Shown one piece after another: positions 12,265 to 27,510 of a stretch of 60,000 bases of DNA (its first letter is position 1; each line of letters opens with the position of its first letter). Source of the stretch: Tubulanus polymorphus (Eukaryota > Nemertea > Palaeonemertea > Tubulaniformes > Tubulanidae); contig NC_134032.1 of the NCBI RefSeq assembly GCF_964204645.1, forward strand, positions 13,264,275 to 13,324,274, read 5' to 3'. The notes under the pieces were generated by a model that saw only the letters and a list, made by a program, of their open reading frames with translations, had not been told where the DNA came from and did no database searches. A program made the position numbers and the translations under genes.

Positions 12265-12352
12265 TGATCATGAAATCACGCGCACACGCAACGGGATCGA
12301 ACCCGGGTCCTGATCAGGCGTGCTTACCTGACCAATTGAACTGGCCCACTTG
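12265..12352 (-). mobile_element. tRNA-like SINE head, minus strand
   Basis: The minus strand carries GGCCAGTTCAATTGGTCAGG (A-box-like) and, about 30 bases later, GGACCCGGGTTCGATCCCGT (B-box). The T-stem does not pair properly after the loop and no acceptor stem is seen, so a SINE or tRNA pseudogene is more likely than a working tRNA gene. Confidence 0.45.
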
Positions 12353-13334
12353 GTCAATTGTTTAACAGCTTGTCGTATGCGTAACACAGGGACTATGAAA
12401 CCGAGCCGTCGTTGCGGGCTTATAGACCAATTTCCTCTTATCATTATCATCTTTACCCGTCGTTAGATTTCCGATCATAAAATACGGTTTCGTCGGAATC
12501 GTCGATTAGGCTTTGAGACATCGCCCCGTGCTCTCCCGAAGGAGAGATCGATGTCTTGAGCGCATTGTCGTCTCGGAATCACTATCTTTGAGTGTTCCGT
12601 TGTTTTAACGCGTCTCTGTGATATATCCTATAACGAGGTTATTTCGCTTTGATGTCGGCTACCACACCCTACAGTGATTAGACGGTTAACCGTTTGAAGT
12701 GTTTATTTATAGACGCCGCTATCGATGAACTCTGTTGATTATGATTCGTATTATCACATGATATAGACGTGTTATTCCACATGAAAGGTTTTTTGTCACA
12801 AAATTATTTTTCGTCTAGAGTTTTCTCCTAGAAATTTGATCGCAATTCACAATGCGAGGGTGCAGATCGAGATAACGAAATGTATCGTAAGTTGGGTGGG
12901 GATAAAGTCCCGGGAGCTGCCCCTGTATTTTAGTTTAGAGAACGATTGAAAAAAGCTGGGATACCTCGTTTATATAATCATATTATTAGAAACTTTATTG
13001 TCAAAGAAGAATACTTTTATGACAAGTGCATAATTAACAATAGTTAGATTATTACAAAGATGATGAATAACCAAGTATATCGTAGACCAATCAGATTGCG
13101 TTACGCATTTCAGCAGCGTCAGGTGGTTTGTATATGAGCCAATGATAGCTGGGATAAGCCATGACTTTGAAACTGGCATCGAGGTCAATCGAAACCTGCC
13201 TAAAACGGTCGTTTGTCAAGTTCTTTTTCCCTAGCAAATACCTCCTAAAAAAATTAGCCTTAATCAACATAGCATTTTTAGGTCTAGTTCATAATCTATT
13301 TCCTATATCTGTACTTCGATTTCCGATTTCAAAA

Positions 13335-13450
13335 TCAAACCCTCTGTTTCGCTCCCGGCAGGTGTGGTGGGTCTGTAAGGGACACTTAATCGAAAAATCA
13401 AACAAAATTTACCAGCCAAATAAATAAATAATGGGGACAATCCCTATTTT
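13335..13450 (-). repeat. TCCCTTACAAA family, inverted copy
   Basis: On the + strand it reads CCGGCAGGTGTGGTGGGT and CTGTAAGGGACACTTAATCG, the reverse complement of the family core. Confidence 0.5.
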
Positions 13451-13986
13451 AAGATAAAAAAAAAATAATCTATTTCCTATTTTACAAATATTGCCTTATT
13501 TTACGATTCATCGATGTTACTAAGGGGCAGTCAGTTTGGGAATAGAGTAGGTGTACTCCTACACGATAGTAAATTGTTCGGGTTTATGGCGGATCGAGCT
13601 GTACCGAGTATATGGACGGGAAATAGCGTAACCGTGATTTACAATATACAATCGCGTGACGATGCAGACGATATAAACATCGTTTCGTGCGTTCTCACAA
13701 GAGGATGAAACGAGTGAGAGCACGTGAGAGAATCTGCACCGATACAGGAAATACTCGCCGAGATGACATAAATAAATAACTCATTGTCACTTTATACTGC
13801 TTAGTTACGACCGCGTCGATAATAATATGTAGTCGGCGGTCAATGGGGAGTCTCCGGCGCTTACTGCGGCAATTGGGGATTGCAGTTGTGGCAACGAAGT
13901 TGCATTGCAAGATGCGGCATTGTTTCATTTTTGCGGAACTCTTTGGATTCAGAAGTTCGGGAAATCGATGATCTGAACATATTTAA

Positions 13987-14515
13987 ACACCACCACCACA
14001 ATCACCACCACCACCACAACCACCACCACCACCACCATCAAAACAATCGCAACCGCCATAACACCACTACCACCATCACCACCACTACTACCAACATCAA
14101 AATCATCACAACCACCACTCCTACCACTACCACCACAATTACACCACTACCACCTCCACAATCACCACCACCACCACCACCACCACCACCACTATCAAAA
14201 CCATCGCTACCGTCATAACACCACTACCACCATCACCACCACTACTACCAACATCAAAATCATCACAACTACCACTCCTACCACTACCAGCACAATTACA
14301 CCACTACCACCAACATCACAACCACCACTTCCACCATAACCATCACCACCACCACCACCACCACCACCACCACAATCACCACCAACACGACTCCTACCAC
14401 TACCACCACAATTACACTACTACCACCACCACCAACATCACAACCACCACTTCCACCACCACCATCACATCATCACCACTACACCTCCACCACCATCACT
14501 ACCACCATCATCATT
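13987..14515. repeat. CAC/ACC-rich trinucleotide tract with internal 157-bp duplication
   Basis: About 530 bases of CAC-dominated sequence. A complex segment starting ATAACACCACTACCACCATC at 14058 returns at 14215, 157 bases later, and a third partial copy of the CGACTCCTACCACTACC part lies near 14387. Confidence 0.85.
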
Positions 14516-14519
14516 CCCC

Positions 14520-16685
<2,166 letters not shown>

Positions 16686-16688
16686 GGA

Positions 16689-17225
16689 CGCTTCCGAGTG
16701 GCCAAGGTGGTTAGAGCGCTCGACTCGTGGGTTCGAACCCTGTACATTACCGTAGTGTCCTCGGGCTAGACACTTAAGCCCAACGCACACGGCAAAACAT
16801 TTGTTTCGCCGAAACAGAAAACTCGTTTTCACAAAAGGTTTTTCGTAAAACGTTTTGCCCGCAAACGATAAAACGTTCAACGCACACGGGAAAAACGTTT
16901 GCGTCTACAAAAAACGTTTTTCGCAAATCAAGCAGTGCTTGTTTCGCGAAAAACGTTTTTTTGCTCGTGAAAAACGTTTTTTGCTCGCGAAAAACATTGT
17001 TCAGTTCGGCATTTTGTGTTTTGCCTCCCCTGCACACGGCATAGCAAAAAACATCGAAAACGTTTTTTTCACGAGAAAAAACGTTTTTTCGGTGCCGTGT
17101 GCGTTGGACTTTATCCTCATTGCCTCTCTCCGCCTATGAGTAAATGGTACCTGGTCTGATAGATGACTCCTGAGCGCCTAGCAGCTGCTCGGATGTTACT
17201 TCTCCCCAGGGTGAGACGACCACAT
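16689..17225 (+). mobile_element. tRNA-derived SINE, interrupted by a MITE
   Basis: The head shows an A-box-like GAGTGGCCAAGGTGG and a B-box GGGTTCGAACCC (near 16728-16740), so it derives from a tRNA gene. It is followed by a central segment (GGGCTAGACACTTA // TCCTCATTGCCTCTC, then GGTACCTGGTCTGA) that is repeated in the copy at 37885. The slashes mark a 334-bp insertion at 16777-17110. It is not a functional tRNA gene: no acceptor stem closes around the boxes. The 3' end is approximate. Confidence 0.7.
16777..17110. mobile_element. MITE with 3-bp TTA duplication inserted in the SINE
   Basis: The ends are inverted: AGCCCAACGCACACGG on the left and CCGTGTGCGTTGGACT on the right. TTA flanks both sides (16774-16776, 17111-17113). 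Three-base TTA/TAA duplications are typical of PIF/Harbinger-type DNA transposons. The interior is a series of inverted AAAACGTTTTT-type blocks and has no transposase. A second CAACGCACACGG motif near 16880 suggests internal duplication. Confidence 0.75.
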
Positions 17226-17229
17226 GATA

Positions 17230-19805
17230 CATTATCTTTTTCCTGATTTTCTTCGCAATTTTCCGAAAAATCTCTTTTTCACACCGGAATATCACGAAGA
17301 CGAGTCACAGTGTATGTGATCAACAACTTACCACTCACTGCAAATTCTATTTTCCTGACGTTTTAGGAAGATCACTTTTTCCCCTATTCAGACTTAATTC
17401 AGAATCTTTTCGAAATGTATGCATCCTGAATAAACTTCGAAGATGTGAACAATTCGGGAAAACAGGAATTGATAGCTATATTGTTTCATCACTCCTGAAC
17501 ATACCTCATAATGCGACTGGTTTAAACTGGTTCTAACATTATGAATGTTGTGAATTTTGCTCTCCAGTTTTTCAAGATTGATTTCAAAATAATTTACACT
17601 TTGAATCATAAAAGAATCCGTCATCAACATTCGCGTAAAGCAATGATGAATTTTATAAATTGTTTTTGTTTGTCTCCGGTTCCCAACCGGCCCGGCCACC
17701 CCGCGGGAATGCCATATTTGATTAAGATTTCATACGTTATATCAGTTCGTCGAGTCCCAATACGAACATTTATTCGTTGTTCGTGCTCTCTCCGACCCTC
17801 GGGGAGTTTGCCGAAAACTTCGCTATAGTTACGTAACTAGTATCGGAGGGATGACTCGAGCGCGGCGAGGCGAGACGAGCCCAGCCAAGCGATCATGCGT
17901 TATCTACGACCCATTCTTTTTCGGTCTGATTAAAAACTGTAAAATGAGATTCACTCGCAAAAGTATACTCAAAAAGAACTCGCCTCACCGGAATTTTCAT
18001 TTATACCAGTAACTATATTCATGCTTCGTAACCACAGCCAATGTCGACCCTCTGTCGATGATTTACGTGTTCTTGTGTTGGGTTCCAGCGTCATTGTTTT
18101 TTTTTCGTATACGTTCACCAGGGGGCGCTAAATATTGAAATTATTTACGGGTCGGTTTGAGTTTTAAAAACAGCCAATCTTTGTCCCTGCGACTTTTGGC
18201 ACACATATGACTTGGCAACAGCATAAAAATCGGATTCTAATAATCCCGCACTTGGTGTTGGTGCAAGCGATCAATAACAGGTGCGAGTCATTAATTAGTC
18301 AGGAGTTATCGCTTTCAAGTCACGGCCGGCCGACTTAGCCCCGCACAGGATTTGAAAAAAAAACATTGACCATCAGGTGTGTCTGTCTGGGCTCCTCTGA
18401 TCGATTCGTCGTCTAGTATATACTTAGCGCTTTTGCCATACGCCGCAGTAATCGGACCGGATAGCAACAAAAACAATAATGGCGGAAAATTAGATTCTAT
18501 GGCCTTGGGTTTCAGGCCCATGTCGAGCTTCTTTGAATTGCGCTTAAAGAAAATTCGCACTCATTCACCGTGAAAATGGGCACCTTAGAGAAAGGACAGA
18601 TCTTAGAAATATGAGTTTTTTCGATAACCAAAAATTAAACTATATCCCACTTTCTATTTTCATGATGTTAGATTTAAAAATATATTCATTGAAACAATTT
18701 TACGGATTGATTACTTTTTATTTTCCAAAAACATTTACGATTGTATTCCCATTTCGAAAAATCTTGGCTTTATAAGTGGTACTTTCAAGGCTTTATGGAT
18801 TTCGTTCGCTACCGCCGAACCCCATCCCCTTCGGCACCAGCCTGGGTTTACGGTTTAGGGTTTATAGTTAGGGTAGGTTAGAGTTAGGCTATACTGAAGA
18901 AAGACCGTGTGCTAGTTTAGCAAAGCTATATTCAGTCCTATTCTGGAAGAATGGTCGACGTCGGAAATCCGGAACAGAGCGAAAGAGTAACGAGCGAACT
19001 ATCAGTTTGGAATACCAAAACTGGACTGACTTTATTTTTACACATAGCTATTTATATAACACAGATTCAGACAGATTGAGACATGGAAAATGATACAAAA
19101 ACAAAGGTGACGAGTAGTGACATGACAGTGAGACAAACAACAATTAACACATTCTGACACAGACAAACAGTCTCAGAAGACAATGAGTAATAAGATGGAG
19201 ACATAAAACAATAAAGAAATTCGAAATATAGATGAAATATGTATAACAATTATAGGTGATATTTAGTGTTGTTAAACTAGCGCGTACAGGTCGACGACCT
19301 TCGGCTGAAGATGCGTCGTTTCATTCGCGCGATAATTTCGTTAGACACTTTCAATTACCCGCAAATCCGCGTAGCGACACGAACAAGAACTGACTAATTC
19401 CGCCTTTCGCGTTCGAGTTGTCATTCGTTTCGAGTCGGATGCAGCCTGCTGGGATTTGGATCCTATTCAAGATGGTAAACGGCACTGTCGGCGTTTATCG
19501 GTCATCGTATATGACCAATAGAATTGCATTGGGATGAGCAATGGTATTTTTTCATCATTTCTATTCTGCGCGTTCAAGGCTCGCTGCTCTTCCGCGCTTA
19601 AGAACTTATTGTGTCTGATCTACTCGATGCTCTCCTGAAGAGAGGGTTCGCTGCCGATGAGAGCCTACTGCGTTTGTTCTGACCACTAGACAGGGTTCAC
19701 CGAGAACCCATAATGATCAATGTGCATTGCTTTCTCCTTTTCTTTCTCTGCCTCCGTCCTCTCTCTTTCCTTCTTAACCCTATATCTCCCACTTAACCGC
19801 CCACT
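17230..19805. other. No gene recognised
   Basis: A TTTAGGGTTTATAGTTAGGG stretch near 18853 is only loosely telomere-like and has a relative at 22438. No coding sequence is supported. Confidence 0.5.
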
Positions 19806-19810
19806 CCCAT

Positions 19811-20076
<266 letters not shown>

Positions 20077-20139
20077 GGGAAGGACGCAAGGCGTGATATA
20101 CGTATCTGTATGAAGAAAATCCGGTTTCTAAGTTTTTTA

Positions 20140-20390
20140 AATCTTAAAATAGAGTTTGATCCGATTATTTATTTAATTGGCGTCCCTTACAAACCCGCCG
20201 CACCTGCCAAGGGCGATACAGGTGGTTTGATTTTGAAATCGAAGTACAGATATATTTTTGCGATCGACTGTCGAATTCACAGAATTTTTTATTTAAATCG
20301 AAGTACATTGGAAATTTCGGTTCCGGTTCATTCAAACAATCTTCCGACTAACCTGAACCGGCTGATTGGGTTAATATTGTTGGCTGCCTT
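20140..20390 (+). repeat. TCCCTTACAAA family, long copy
   Basis: It shares GGCGTCCCTTACAAACCCGC, GGTTTGATTTTGAAATCGAA, TTTAAATCGAAGTACATTGG and TTCGGTTCCGGTT with the copy in transporter intron 5. Confidence 0.6.
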
Positions 20391-21042
20391 ATCTTAAACA
20401 TTTTTTAGAAATGGAAATAAATATACTGCATGGTTGCAGCTTCTAAGTTTTAGCGGACGCGTTTAGGTAACGATACTTTGCAAAATATCCGCTGAAAGCA
20501 TGTTTACATGTGTCCGATAGCTCTGCGTAAACAACCTGATTTCATGGTGGGATGATCAAGTATCTAGCTGCTCAGAAGATTGGACCAATTTGGCCGTGAA
20601 ATTAGACTAGCAAGCGAGGAACCGAGCGAGCTGGCCCGGCCGGAATCGGGCTGTTAATATTACGTGCTAATTTGCACCGTATATTCGTAACGTCGCGGTC
20701 ATCTTATATATCAGAGGGGTGCGTCGTGACTGTCGTGGAATTGAGGCAATTTTATGTCGAAATTAAGACTTGATTAGTTGGTGCGTACTCCTCCATTTAC
20801 GAGGCTAATTGCTCTGATGATTTTCTGATTAAAGAGAGAGAGAGGAATCTAGTTTTAGATCTCCGGACCATCCACTCTCCACGCACGCTTTCCCGTTATC
20901 GCCTAGTAACTTGACTGCGTGAAATGGCAACCTGTACCTGGTGGGATAATTTAGTAAACCGATGGCTTCGCGAGACTCTCGTCGCGGTTACGAGACTCCT
21001 GTCCTATAGCAGACCATGTTCATGACAAGACACATCTCTTTC

Positions 21043-21193
21043 GCAGGGATCTGAACCTGATGACATCATGAGACTCTGCCACAGTACAAACCCCTGCCCA
21101 GTAGAAACGTCCTCCCTCAGCAGGTATTTGAACCTGATGACATTGTAAGACTTAGTCACAAACCCCCGACCTAGTTGACACATCCTCCCTATT
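21043..21193. repeat. 77-bp tandem dimer
   Basis: GCAGGGATCTGAACCTGATG (21043) is repeated as GCAGGTATTTGAACCTGATG (21120). Both copies end in CATCCTCCCT/CGTCCTCCCT. The reverse strand has a loose B-box look (GGTTCAGATCCC). Confidence 0.6.
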
Positions 21194-22530
21194 ACATGCG
21201 TTATAAGAACGACAACTTAGAATCAATCACTAAGTGCATACAAAAAAAGACATGTTTTCAATCTGGATTTGTTGGCTGAAACTCGACGAGTGGCGGAATT
21301 CATTCAGAAGAGGAGGAGCCGAATCTAAAATGCCTCCTTAAATTGCGATCAGTAATTTGAGTTCGTTCTGATTTCATCTCTGTTTGTATGAGATGAAACC
21401 GATTCGCTAGGCAGCTCATCAAGTCGGCAATTTACTCGAATATATATTTAAGAATTCTCGATCGCAATTTTGCCGTTTCGTTTGAACAGTTTCACTCGGT
21501 GTCTGATCGGTCTGATTAGTATTGGCGCACTTCCGGCTCTCGTTGTCGTGACAATATATTCAAATTACTTTTACAAACTTCGTCGCCGGCGGGGAGATAC
21601 GCCCGCGCGCGCGGAGAGAGAAAATGACCACTCGCTTGCCAGAACCACTCCGGGGAGTTGTACGCATATACACCGCGGTCCACACGAACACGAGCGATCA
21701 ATCTTTTTCGATGGTCCCTCTTGTTTTTCCTTTTTTCTGTCTCGCGGAGGCCGGTCGACGAGAAGCGATACTATCTCCGTCAAAGATCGTTATAAATAAT
21801 TCATAATTCGTCTCTCGTTGAGACTATCGAGGCTTCTGATTGGGATAACGAAATGGATTTATTCGTTTGGCGACGACAGCCCCCTCACCTCCCCTGCGGC
21901 ATTCATATGCATAATTCGACGTGTACGTCCGTCTTCTTTTGTTCATTTTTCTAGACACCAGATTGATGACCAACTGTAGCTCCTCGAAGCGTGTCCAACG
22001 CGGAACTACTGCCTGATACTGTGGCAATAGAGGATTCCTCTTCAAAGCGATCGAGGATCAACCAGATGTCGCTAGCGGTTACTCGGTCAGCCGCGTTCAA
22101 TTTCTCCTACCTTGCACAGTTTTTGAAATACGGTTTTTATAGTTTATTTGTCACCAACAATATGTACAAATTATAAATAACAAAATAGGTCACAGACAAT
22201 GAGGTGACAGGAGCCTGAGTATAGAGCCATTAAGGCTGTAAATCCAAGAGGATGTTCAGACACCTCGACATAAATAAACATAAACAAGAAAAAAACAGAT
22301 GAACAGGGATGAAGTGATGAAAAATGAAGATGAATTTTGAAATCGAGATTTTCTCTCAATGTTGTTAACTGACCACAGATCATTCAGTTATTTAATGAAA
22401 ACTTATACTAATAACTGGGTAGGAAGATTAGTAGTAGTTAGGGTAGGTTAGAGTAGGTTTGGTGGGTGCGGTGATCATGCATTGATTCGGGGGCCAAAGG
22501 TCTAGTCGGGGTAGCGAACGAACCCCCTAA

Positions 22531-22650
22531 AATTTTCAAAAAGTTCCCTTCGAAAAGTCAATGTTAAAAAATTCGGGTCATGATTTTTCTAATTTTCAAA
22601 AAGTTCCCTTCGAAAAGTCAATGTTAAAAAATTCGGGTCAGGATTTTTCT
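22531..22650. repeat. 60-bp tandem duplication, one mismatch
   Basis: 22531-22590 and 22591-22650 are the same except for one base near the end (T at 22581, G at 22641). The unit begins AATTTTCAAAAAGTTCCCTT. Confidence 0.95.
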
Positions 22651-23394
22651 ATATTTTGATGCAATTATCATGTTTTTTTTTTCTAAATTATCCATTCTGA
22701 AATGATTTTAACAGGTATTCAAATAGTCATAAAATCTGTTCTTATTCAATATAGGAAAGTAACCCTTTTCACGGTGTTAAGTGCCAGTTTTCTTGAAATA
22801 GAACTTCCCCTCAAAAAAGCTCGGCACACGCCTGCATTAGAGCATTGTCGGCTGCATGCTCGGTAGATTGGAACAGGCTGTAAACACTGCGAGAGTTATC
22901 ATAAAGGAACGAGTCCCGGTTGCGGAAACATCGCAAAACGAATTAGTAATTCTGAGCACACGCCGCTAAACTTCTCTATGCTAATAAAGTCTAATCGGTT
23001 TATGGCCCTTCCCTTGCCTTCTTCCATTCTCTTCGCTTTCGCTGTAGAATCTTCATTCCAGGTAATTGAGAGGACACTTGAGCAATTGTAGCCGTTAGGA
23101 CGCCACTAACAGGATACTGGAAAGTCTCCGGACGAAGTGTTTAGATAAATATCTTTGTAGACACAGTTAGTGGCGCTGTAAATAGAAACGGCACTTGTCG
23201 CTAGTAAGGCACTTACCGAGTTTCGAGTGTCTATTGTTTCTTCCGCGAGTTTTGCGATATCATTTTACAGCCTTACACGGAGTCTAATGTCTACTGCTTG
23301 GGAATGAATGTAACAGGTTTATTGTCGTTTAGACTCGGTTTATTCTCACCTAGGCTACGATCCGGTTTCGATACCAAGTATAAGATTTCGAAAA

Positions 23395-23880
23395 AACACA
23401 GTAATTTCTGTCTCTTACTGCAGTTTAGTTGAGATTGGAAAAATCCTACCGTGATTTGGTGTTAAATACTGGGTAAGAGTTTGAGAAATAGAGTAGACTC
23501 TGTCTCTTACTTCGGTAAAGTTAAGACTGGAAGAATTCTATCAGAGTTGGAGTCAAATACTGATTAAGAAGTTGAGAAATACAGTAGACTCTGTCTCTTA
23601 CTGTATTGAAATTTTACCCATAGTTGGTGTCAAATACCGAGTAAGATATTGAGAAATACAGTAGACTCCGTCTCTTACTTCGTTTAAGTTAAGCCTAGTA
23701 GAATTCTACCCGAGTTGGTGTCAAATACTGAGTTTGGGAAGTACAGTTGACTCAGTCAGTTACTGCGGTAAAGTTGAGACTGGTAAAATCTACCCCGAGT
23801 TGGTATCAAATTCCGAGTACCGGTGGTAAGAGTTTGAGAAATACAGAAACATTGTATTTCCGGGTAAAGTTATAGGACCG
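23395..23880 (+). repeat. 92-bp repeat family, tandem cluster
   Basis: Five to six units carrying GTAGACTCTGTCTCTTACT, AAGTTGAGACTGG and GAGTTGGTGTCAAATACTGA. Confidence 0.8.
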
Positions 23881-23884
23881 ATGA

Positions 23885-25645
23885 AATTCCTCGAATTTCG
23901 GTTTCGGCGGCGACATGAAAAATGCCAGCGTTTGCTTTGGGCTGCAATATCATTCTTTTAATGAAGTTGAGATGAAAGCCAATTCAATTCGGCCGCGTGT
24001 TCATCGGCCGCGATATGAAATCAACGAACATGGATTTTTCTAGACGTTATTGGAAATGAACGCGAGCCTTTCAGCAATATCTGTATTAATCGTGGTCAAA
24101 ACGAAAATAGAATATCCATCACGCGCCGGAAGCTGTGATCGCATTCCGATGTCGTATGTCTTATATCGTTTGATTTTGTCTTGTCCGACTTTCGATTCGC
24201 CGATAATGTCGTTAGCGTCTCGACGATCTATACAAAACCGGCACTTAAGGAAATGCCCCTTTCCCAGCCTGGATTATCAATGTACTGATATTTACACCAA
24301 TGCGGGGGACAAAGTTTCGAAATATCGGTCGAGCATACGTCTACAGGGCCGTACTTAGCATTTGAATTTTAGGGGCCAGAGAAACCTGAAAGAGGACAGT
24401 TTCATAGGATATAGCAATACTGTTTGCAAATAGTGCACCTCTCCAATATTTCTAGGGGGCAACTGCCCCTAACCCCTTGCTAAATCTGTAGTCGCATATA
24501 CCCCATCAATCAATCAATCACCATTTTGTAGTGTGAAGCTATATTCGTGCTAAGAGTGCATCATGCACGTCACTGTATCCCAATTAACGTCACTGTTTGG
24601 ATATCGTTTTCTAGCTTTGTCGCGCCGAATGACACGATATACGTAGTTTCTCATAAGCGTTAGGATCAGTTGTCAGTGCTGCTTTTTTAAGTGACTTGCA
24701 CAGCCAACACAGGTCGCAACGGTGACGAATCTATGGGGTGAATTCGGAGGCCCCGACCCCTGTGTAATAGGTTGCCTTTTTCTTCAATTCATAGATCGTT
24801 AAGACCAGCGAATTTGAAACTCATCGTTTCGGAAATTGAATATTTTCGGACGTATTTCCTCAAAAATATCTAACACCGAGGGTGGAACCCCAATAGTAGC
24901 CTTCGAAATGGCTTGAGTTTCTGGACGTCTTGAGTTACAGCACGGTTATATATGAATCCATACGGCGCCCACAGATATCACTGAATAAAAACCGTTTATC
25001 TAAAAGAAAGATTGCGTTCATATCGATAGATCGAAAAAAAAAATTCGCCGGATGTACACGACTATATACGGACGCATGGACCGGACCGCCTGCGGGCTCA
25101 GCGCAATATAATATCATATCACATCGTGACGCGACGCGATACTATTAGAAATTGCTGAATTCGGTTTCGATCGATTTTACATTTCGTCGGCCAAATGGAC
25201 AATTTCCAGATACGATTCCCGTCGTTCGATGTTAGACTTTCGATTTTCGAGACGACGGTCTCGTAGCGCAGAACGAGGCTGCGAAAACGATTTTCACGCC
25301 GTCGCTTATTCGACGTATAGTTCGTTATAAACAGCGAGTCGCGCGTCTTAATCAGAGCCGAGTTCTCGATTGTCCGGGACATTTTGAGGAAAATAAATAA
25401 ATCTGTGCCTCGGGGGAGATGGAATGATACGTCGCCTTGTTTGTCTGGATATATTTGATTTTCTGATCATTTCGAATGAGTGGCGTTCGTTGTGGAAAAA
25501 TGTTCGCCTTCAATTCCCAGTACCACAATTTAGGATTAATTTCACTCTGGTTGCAGATCCACTGGTGTTGTTTGGTTTCAATTTTGACTGCACTCAATCA
25601 CGCTCAATTTATCTCTGCGACCAGCTCCGTTGCGTGGGTGAGGGC
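23885..25645. other. No gene recognised
   Basis: Includes text near 24343-24480 ending in AACTGCCCCTAACCCC that looks like a decayed transposable element. Nothing can be assigned. Confidence 0.45.
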
Positions 25646-25649
25646 TTAG

Positions 25650-25925
25650 ATCAGAGTCTTGACCCAGTTCCACAGCTGCATGGGTTTAATTCGACTCTGA
25701 AACCAGCTCCTCATCAAAGTTGTGCAGGTTTCATTCGGCTCTGGATGCAGTTCCACACTTTTTTGTTTCCTCTGGATCCAGTTCCACTGTCACTGTTGTG
25801 TGCGTTTAATTCGACTTCAGACCCAATTCAACAGTTATGCGAGTTGCGAGTTAACTTCGTCTCTGGAACCAGTTCCATTTCGTGGGTTTGATTCAACTCT
25901 CGACCCAGTTCCGCATATGTAGGTT
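25650..25925 (+). repeat. Diverged 39-bp repeat cluster
   Basis: Units such as CTTGACCCAGTTCCACAGCT and TTCAGACCCAATTCAACAGT in + orientation, interspersed with short unrelated bases. Confidence 0.7.
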
Positions 25926-26465
25926 TAATCGAGTGAGTTGTGTGCACAGCTGATGGAGTCGACGCGATAGCTTCTAAACCACCCCTAACCCGGGTTACAT
26001 ACCGAAAAGAACAGCCATTTATCGGTTCTCGGCGAAAATCATTATTTGAGTAATGGAATGACTTTCGCTTCCTCGCAAAACGCGTAATTTGTCTTTACCG
26101 ACTGATATTTCGACTTTCATTTATATCGTTATCGTTTGCTGTCGTTGCCGTTTCACTGTCGTCTGTCGTCGGAGCCGTTTCACTGATTGCTCGCTATTCA
26201 TCATCGAATTGTAATCGCGTTATGAACATTTCTCATCGCCGAGACTTGTTAATCGTCGTCGTCGAAGTGTCGACCGAACGCTCCGATATCGTCGCCGACG
26301 TCTTCGCGTGAAATCTTAAACAGATCGATCGCGTCGGTCTCGAACTGCTTGTCGTTGCGCTATAGTTCAGCTCTGTAATTCTATTTGTATAACATTGCGT
26401 TTTCGTGATGTAATCGCGAGAAAACCTCGTTAAAAATCCCGTACTTAACGGCTTATCTTTATATC

Positions 26466-26604
26466 TGGAGCAAGTTGCTCAAGTCATGGCTTCAGTCCAA
26501 TAATTGTCTTAAATCTTTAGACTGGTCTTAAGTTGTTAGATTGGCTATAGAACTAAGTTGGTCTTAGACTGGTCTTAAGTCTAAGTCATGACTATGCAAT
26601 AGAA
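26466..26604. mobile_element. MITE-like palindrome, GTCTTAAG family (copy 2)
   Basis: Its interior TTGTTAGATTGGCTATAGAA and GGTCTTAAGTCTAAG are nearly the same as the copy at 6369. Its termini are eroded (GCAAGTTGCTCAAGTCATGG on the left). Confidence 0.6.
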
Positions 26605-27314
26605 GTGTCTTTAGATGAGTGTTGAACTGCTCCAGAGGAAATTACTTCACGTTTTTACTTTTTTTTGCAGCCCGTTTTGAAATTTCGATGGTCGACTGGT
26701 GTTTGAGTTATACTCGCGCCGCCGTGTCATCGAGAATTTAACATTTTTCGCCATTCTGACGGATAATTACAGAATACTAGCTTATACTACGAGTCAATTA
26801 TCGGCTATCAATATCTCAAATAGCGTCAGCCAATTATTTCAACTATTCAACGGCGAACTCGTGGACAATTAGTACGAAACTGTTTGCTTTTTTTTCTGAG
26901 CACCAGTCGTAACGTAAGCGAATCGGGGGCGACACGACGTAAAAATCGGGACTCGATACTAATTACAATGACTGCGCAGGCGGCGTATTGACATTCTCTT
27001 TATTTCAATTGTCACGTCGATACAAGCGCAAATTTTCGGTTCGAATCATGAATATTTCAGGAGGCGATTCGACTCTTTCTTGTTCCGCTGTACATAAATA
27101 TATATATTTCAGAAAGTCGACGCGAATATGTATTTTTTTTAACGACGGTAGATTCCGCCGCCACAGTCGTGTAAAGATGCTGCGCAAGGCGAGCGTTCCT
27201 CCACTGGCAATCGGGGATCCGCCGGGTGCGCTGTTAGTCGGCCGCCTTTGCCCGAATCTGCCGTAGTCGTCTTGAGATGCCATTTATTTTTCGCTCAAAA
27301 TATCTTACGTATTT

Positions 27315-27510
27315 ATTTGACACAAACTTTTGGTAGAATTTCAACCTAATGGAGTAAGAGACAGAGAGTCTTAATCCTTATACTAATACCAGTCCCAAAT
27401 ATATGAACTGTATTTCACAAACTCTTAATCGATGATTGGTGTCGTATTTGGTACCTCAGTATTTGACGTCACTCGATATTTGGAGTCAAATACTAAAAAT
27501 GCGTGGGCAT
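27315..27510 (-). repeat. 92-bp repeat family, degraded
   Basis: Traces such as GGAGTAAGAGACAGAGAGTC and GTATTTGACGTCACTCG in the inverted orientation, one to two units. Confidence 0.45.

Noticed and set aside
12265-12352. Functional tRNA gene on the minus strand
   Set aside because: The T-stem mispairs and the acceptor stem is absent.
16700-16745. Functional tRNA gene
   Set aside because: A- and B-box-like text is present, but there is no acceptor stem, and a second decayed copy shares the non-tRNA tail, so it is a SINE.
17394-17699. 101-codon minus-strand frame
   Set aside because: No start context, no splice site and no family signature.
18845-18890. Interstitial telomere repeat (GGGTTTAGGGTTT..TTAGGG)
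   Set aside because: Only scattered units with no regular TTAGGG array; a similar phrase at 22438 suggests an element edge instead.
26660-26740. Exon candidate after CTTTTTTTTGCAG
   Set aside because: The acceptor is good but the frame closes after about 24 codons with no recognisable content.
27005-27283. 92-codon minus-strand frame starting MASQDDYGRFGQ
   Set aside because: It looks protein-like at first, but there is no splice site, no recognised family and no partner exon. Length is within chance for this composition.
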